Assembly: GCA_947468785.1 (NCBI GenBank)
Contig: CANIMS010000038.1
Location: 1-9,986, forward strand
DNA length: 9,986 nucleotides
Direction of reading: 5' to 3'
From: Betaproteobacteria bacterium
GTDB taxonomy: Bacteria > Pseudomonadota > Gammaproteobacteria > Burkholderiales > Burkholderiaceae
Position 1 is the first letter of the stretch. Each line of letters starts with the position of its first letter. The notes under the pieces were generated by a model. That model saw nothing but the letters and a program-made list of their open reading frames with translations, was not told the origin of the DNA and made no database searches. A program made the translations under genes and the position numbers. Shown here one piece after another: positions 7,308 to 9,986 of this stretch.

Positions 7308-8051
7308 TTAGTATTTAATACCAATATGCAATGCAACGATACCCCCAGACATTCTGTGGGTTTCTACCTCGTCAAAACCCACGCCCAGCATCATTTCTTT
7401 CAAGGTCTCGGCATCTGGGTGCATCCGAATCGATTCCGCCAAATAACGATAACTCTCAGAATCTTGAGCGATTTTGTCACCTAGCCAAGGTAAAACCTTA
7501 AAAGAATAGGCGTCATAGACCGGCTGCAAGAAAGCATCTGGCTTTGAAAACTCCAATACCAGTACGCGACCCCCAGGCTTAATAACACGCAGCATTTCCC
7601 CTAAAGCAAGCTCCTTGTGCGTCATATTACGCAATCCAAACGCTACAGTTACCACATCAAAATGCCTGGGCGGAAAAGGTATTTGTTCAGCATCAAATTG
7701 GACGCACGGTAGAGCAAGGCCTTGATCTAGTAGACGATCGCGCCCAACACCTAGCATCGATGCATTGATATCACTTAACCATACTTGTGCTTCTGAATTA
7801 CTTCCCCATTGAGCTGCCTTTGCAAAGGCAGCTGCTAAATCTCCGGTACCGCCAGCAATATCCAAAACTTTTTGACCGGGCCTAACCTGTGCACGAGCAA
7901 TCGTGATTTTTTTCCAAACACGATGCAAGCCAAATGACATGAAGTCATTCATCACATCATATTTGCTAGCAACCGAATGAAATACCTCGGCAACCTTACC
8001 GGCTTTTTCTGCCTCATCAACGCTTTGATAACCGAAGTGGGTTTTACTCAT
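7308..8051 (-). CDS. ubiE: Ubiquinone/menaquinone C-methyltransferase UbiE
   Basis: An S-adenosylmethionine-dependent methyltransferase that adds the ring C-methyl group in ubiquinone synthesis (and in menaquinone synthesis where that pathway exists). The 247-residue product matches E. coli UbiE closely: [13 protein letters not shown] (24-36), SAM-binding motif [12 protein letters not shown] (62-72), [13 protein letters not shown] (138-150), [14 protein letters not shown] (158-171) and [13 protein letters not shown] (201-213). I chose ATG at 8051, which gives MSKTHFGYQ, in register with the E. coli N-terminus. The longer frame begins at a TTG at 8066 and would overlap the preceding gene further. 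GGAAG lies six bases upstream of the chosen ATG. That ATG overlaps the DUF971 stop by one base (TAATG), so the two genes are almost certainly translationally coupled. Confidence 0.98.
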   Translation of the reverse strand: MSKTHFGYQSVDEAEKAGKVAEVFHSVASKYDVMNDFMSFGLHRVWKKITIARAQVRPGQKVLDIAGGTGDLAAAFAKAAQWGSNSEAQVWLSDINASMLGVGRDRLLDQGLALPCVQFDAEQIPFPPRHFDVVTVAFGLRNMTHKELALGEMLRVIKPGGRVLVLEFSKPDAFLQPVYDAYSFKVLPWLGDKIAQDSESYRYLAESIRMHPDAETLKEMMLGVGFDEVETHRMSGGIVALHIGIKY

Positions 8052-8449
8052 TAATGACTTCCACAAGAATGTCCTTGCGAACCACCCGAACTGGTCATGG
8101 GTGCATCCCGATCTAAACCAGCAGCGGCTAATTTATCTAAATGTTCTTTCCATAACTGATCTTGGTTCTCGCACAAGAAACGTAAAAAATCCCAAGAATA
8201 GAGGCCAGAATCATGTCCATCTGAAAAACTAGGCTTTAATGCGTAATGGCCAACTGGCTCAAGATTAGCAATCAGCACTTCTCGCTTACCTGTTTGCAGA
8301 GTTTCTTGTCCTGGACCATGACCCTGCACTTCTGCAGAAGGGGATAACACTCGTAACATCTCAAAAGGCAGGCGATAGGTATTGCCATCATCATAAGAAA
8401 GTTCCAGCACTTTAGACTGCTGATGCACTACAACATTATTTGGAATCAT
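8051..8449 (-). CDS. DUF971 domain protein (gamma-butyrobetaine hydroxylase N-terminal-like)
   Basis: A 132-residue protein that is essentially one DUF971 domain. The domain resembles the N-terminal domain of gamma-butyrobetaine hydroxylase, but the catalytic oxygenase half is absent. Typical features are [23 protein letters not shown] (19-41), GHGPGQ (43-48), [17 protein letters not shown] (66-82) and [10 protein letters not shown] (83-92). The C-terminal tail [11 protein letters not shown] (122-132) is rich in Gly, His, Ser and one Cys and might bind metal; that is only a suggestion. DUF971 also occurs fused to Mrp/HCF101-type Fe-S carrier proteins, so an Fe-S connection is plausible next to the Fe-S oxidoreductase. 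Its ATG directly abuts the stop codon of that upstream gene with no spacer, and its own stop overlaps the ubiE start. Function is not established. Confidence 0.9.
   Translation of the reverse strand: MIPNNVVVHQQSKVLELSYDDGNTYRLPFEMLRVLSPSAEVQGHGPGQETLQTGKREVLIANLEPVGHYALKPSFSDGHDSGLYSWDFLRFLCENQDQLWKEHLDKLAAAGLDRDAPMTSSGGSQGHSCGSH
8058..8062 (-). promoter_or_regulatory. Ribosome binding site of ubiE
   Basis: GGAAG on the minus strand lies six bases before the ATG at 8051, inside the last codons of the DUF971 gene. It decides for the ATG over the in-frame TTG at 8066. Confidence 0.7.
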
Positions 8450-9986
8450 TTAAACCAACACCCTTTCAATACCACCTTTGTTTGCTTTTTCTACATACTC
8501 TTGCATCCAATTAGCGCCCAGTAATTTCTGCGCCATCTCAACCACAATGTAGTCAGCACTAGTATCGCTATCAGCATCAAAACGCGTTAAGCCTTGCAAA
8601 CACGATGGGCAACTCGTTAACACTTTTACATCACCCACGAAGTCGTCTTTGCGTAACTCATTAGCAGCTTTTTCCATTTCAATTTGTTTACGAAAACGCA
8701 CTTGGGTCGAAATATCAGGGCGAGTCACGGCTAAGGTACCAGACTCACCACAACAACGATCATTCTTTTTAATCGCTTTACCATCTTCCATTTCAATGAG
8801 CTCATTTACGGTCTTCATTGGGTCTTGAAGCTTCATTGGGGAATGGCAAGGATCGTGATACATGTATTTCACGCCACTAACGCCAGAGAGCTTCACCCCC
8901 TTCTCCAGTAAATACTCATGAATATCAATGATTCTGCAGCCTGGAAAAATCTGCTCAAACTGATAACCAGCCAGTTGGTCATAACAAGTGCCACATGAGA
9001 CAACCACCGTCTTTATATCGAGATAATTAAGCGTATTGGCAACCCGATGAAATAACACTCGATTATCCGTAATCATCTTCTCGGCTTTATCGAAGTCGCC
9101 ATTGCCCCGCTGCGGATAACCACAACATAAATAGCCAGGAGGCAATACCGTCTGGACTCCTACATTCCACAACATGGCTTGAGTTGCTAAACCCACTTGT
9201 GAAAAGAGGCGCTCGGAACCACAACCCGGGAAATAAAATACCGCCTCTGTATCTGCAGATGTGGTCTTAGGATCCCGAATGATGGGAACATAGTTCGCGT
9301 CTTCAATATCGAGCAATGCACGTGCAGTTTTCTTAGGCAAATTACCAGGCATTTTCTTATTGACGAAGAAAATGACTTGCTCTTTAACGCTGGGCTTACC
9401 AACCGTTGCCGGTGGATGCGCAGTTTGTTGTTTTGCAAACTTACGCAGCACATCATTACCAAAACGTTGCAACTGATAACCCCATCCAATCATGGTCTTA
9501 CGTGCAAGGTTAATTGTTTCTGGGCTTGTGGCATTTAGGAAGAACATGGATGCAGCTGTTCCGGGATTAAAGCGCTGCTGGCCCATCTTCCGCAGAAGAT
9601 TGCGCATGTTCATCGTGACATCACCAAAGTCAATTTTGACTGGGCAAGGCGTCAAGCATTTATGACAAACAGTGCAGTGTGCTGCTACATCGTCAAACAT
9701 TTCCCAATGACGAATTGAGACGCCACGTCTAGTCTGCTCCTCATACAAGAAGGCTTCAATCAACAATGAGGTTGCTAATATTTTGTCGCGAGGGCTGTAT
9801 AACAAGTTTGCACGTGGTACATGAGTAGAGCAAACTGGCTTACATTTACCACAACGTAAACAATCTTTGACGCTATCGGCAATCGCACCAATATCGCTTT
9901 GCTGCATGATGATTGATTCATGGCCCATCAACCCAAAGCTCGGCGTGTAAGCCATGCTGAGATCGGCATGGGGCATGAGTTTGCCC
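8450..9986 (-). CDS. Fe-S C-terminal half of a large FAD/Fe-S oxidoreductase (5' end outside window)
   Basis: The frame is open through the right edge, so the Met at 9976 is not a demonstrated start; the residue numbers below count from it. Visible parts are a bacterial-ferredoxin-like pair of [4Fe-4S] motifs (C39-x2-C-x2-C-x3-C49 and C101-x2-C-x2-C-x3-C111) and two CCG domains. The first CCG domain has C252, CCG at 284-286 and SCGTC at 327-331. The second has C377, CCG at 408-410 and SCPSC at 455-459. This arrangement is shared by GlpC, glycolate and lactate oxidase Fe-S subunits and YdiJ. In Burkholderiales the same C-terminus is part of a roughly 1,300-residue protein with N-terminal DUF3683 and FAD-binding oxidase domains (from memory). 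It probably oxidises a 2-hydroxyacid and feeds electrons to the quinone pool, but the substrate is unknown. Its stop abuts the DUF971 start. Confidence 0.9.
   Translation of the reverse strand, partial: GKLMPHADLSMAYTPSFGLMGHESIIMQQSDIGAIADSVKDCLRCGKCKPVCSTHVPRANLLYSPRDKILATSLLIEAFLYEEQTRRGVSIRHWEMFDDVAAHCTVCHKCLTPCPVKIDFGDVTMNMRNLLRKMGQQRFNPGTAASMFFLNATSPETINLARKTMIGWGYQLQRFGNDVLRKFAKQQTAHPPATVGKPSVKEQVIFFVNKKMPGNLPKKTARALLDIEDANYVPIIRDPKTTSADTEAVFYFPGCGSERLFSQVGLATQAMLWNVGVQTVLPPGYLCCGYPQRGNGDFDKAEKMITDNRVLFHRVANTLNYLDIKTVVVSCGTCYDQLAGYQFEQIFPGCRIIDIHEYLLEKGVKLSGVSGVKYMYHDPCHSPMKLQDPMKTVNELIEMEDGKAIKKNDRCCGESGTLAVTRPDISTQVRFRKQIEMEKAANELRKDDFVGDVKVLTSCPSCLQGLTRFDADSDTSADYIVVEMAQKLLGANWMQEYVEKANKGGIERVLV

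Noticed and set aside
7230..7484. Plus-strand open frame spanning the Tim44-like start and ubiE end
   Set aside because: It crosses an intergenic gap antisense to two genes and shows no protein-like pattern.
8052..8066. Five-codon N-terminal extension of ubiE from a TTG
   Set aside because: The ATG at 8051 has a well-spaced GGAAG and matches the E. coli UbiE N-terminus.
9187..9489. Minus-strand open frame in another frame of the Fe-S oxidoreductase
   Set aside because: It is a frame shadow of the real coding sequence, which has conserved cysteines in the correct frame.
1..9986. Undescribed defence, mobile or CRISPR-like system
   Set aside because: All genes are recognisable housekeeping or conserved-domain families; I saw no direct-repeat arrays, transposases, integrases, toxin-antitoxin pairs or compositional islands on either strand.

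Overview
This window is a piece of ordinary bacterial chromosome in which every supported gene lies on the minus strand, so transcription runs from high to low coordinates. The proteins most resemble those of Betaproteobacteria, order Burkholderiales. The moderate GC content, short gaps and gene order suggest a small-genome freshwater member such as Polynucleobacter. That placement is inferred from recalled protein similarity, not from a search. I see no tRNA, rRNA, CRISPR array, insertion sequence, phage gene or attachment site, and no gene-free stretch longer than about 60 bases.

In order of transcription, the right end (9986 to 8450) holds the C-terminal iron-sulfur half of a large flavin/Fe-S oxidoreductase that runs off the window. 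Directly abutting it is a small DUF971 protein (8449-8051). That gene overlaps ubiE (8051-7308) by one base in a TAATG junction. After a 60-base gap with two A/T-rich dyads comes a secreted or membrane-anchored Tim44-like protein (7247-6321), closed by a clear intrinsic terminator. Then follow ubiJ (6267-5647) and ubiB (5642-4056). A 54-base gap carrying a hairpin over the next ribosome binding site leads to a DUF502 membrane protein (4001-3348), then aspS (3332-1533), nudB (1512-1054) and an Atm1-type ABC exporter (1037 to the left edge, truncated).

Functionally the core is ubiquinone synthesis. UbiE is the C-methyltransferase, UbiJ the SCP2-type lipid-binding scaffold, and UbiB the atypical kinase-like ATPase. 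This is the ubiE-ubiJ-ubiB set known from E. coli, here with a Tim44-domain gene between ubiE and ubiJ. Around it sit a quinone-linked type of Fe-S oxidoreductase, aspartyl-tRNA synthetase paired with the folate-pathway Nudix hydrolase NudB (also neighbours in E. coli), and an exporter linked to glutathione, metals or Fe-S clusters.

I found no convincing undescribed system. The points most worth a second look are regulatory or annotation-level: a terminator that ends six bases before the ubiJ start codon; a hairpin with an alternative pairing partner over the DUF502 ribosome binding site; the TTG start of nudB with no visible Shine-Dalgarno; residues suggesting a non-discriminating AspRS; and the conserved but unexplained DUF971, Tim44 and DUF502 proteins embedded among ubiquinone genes.
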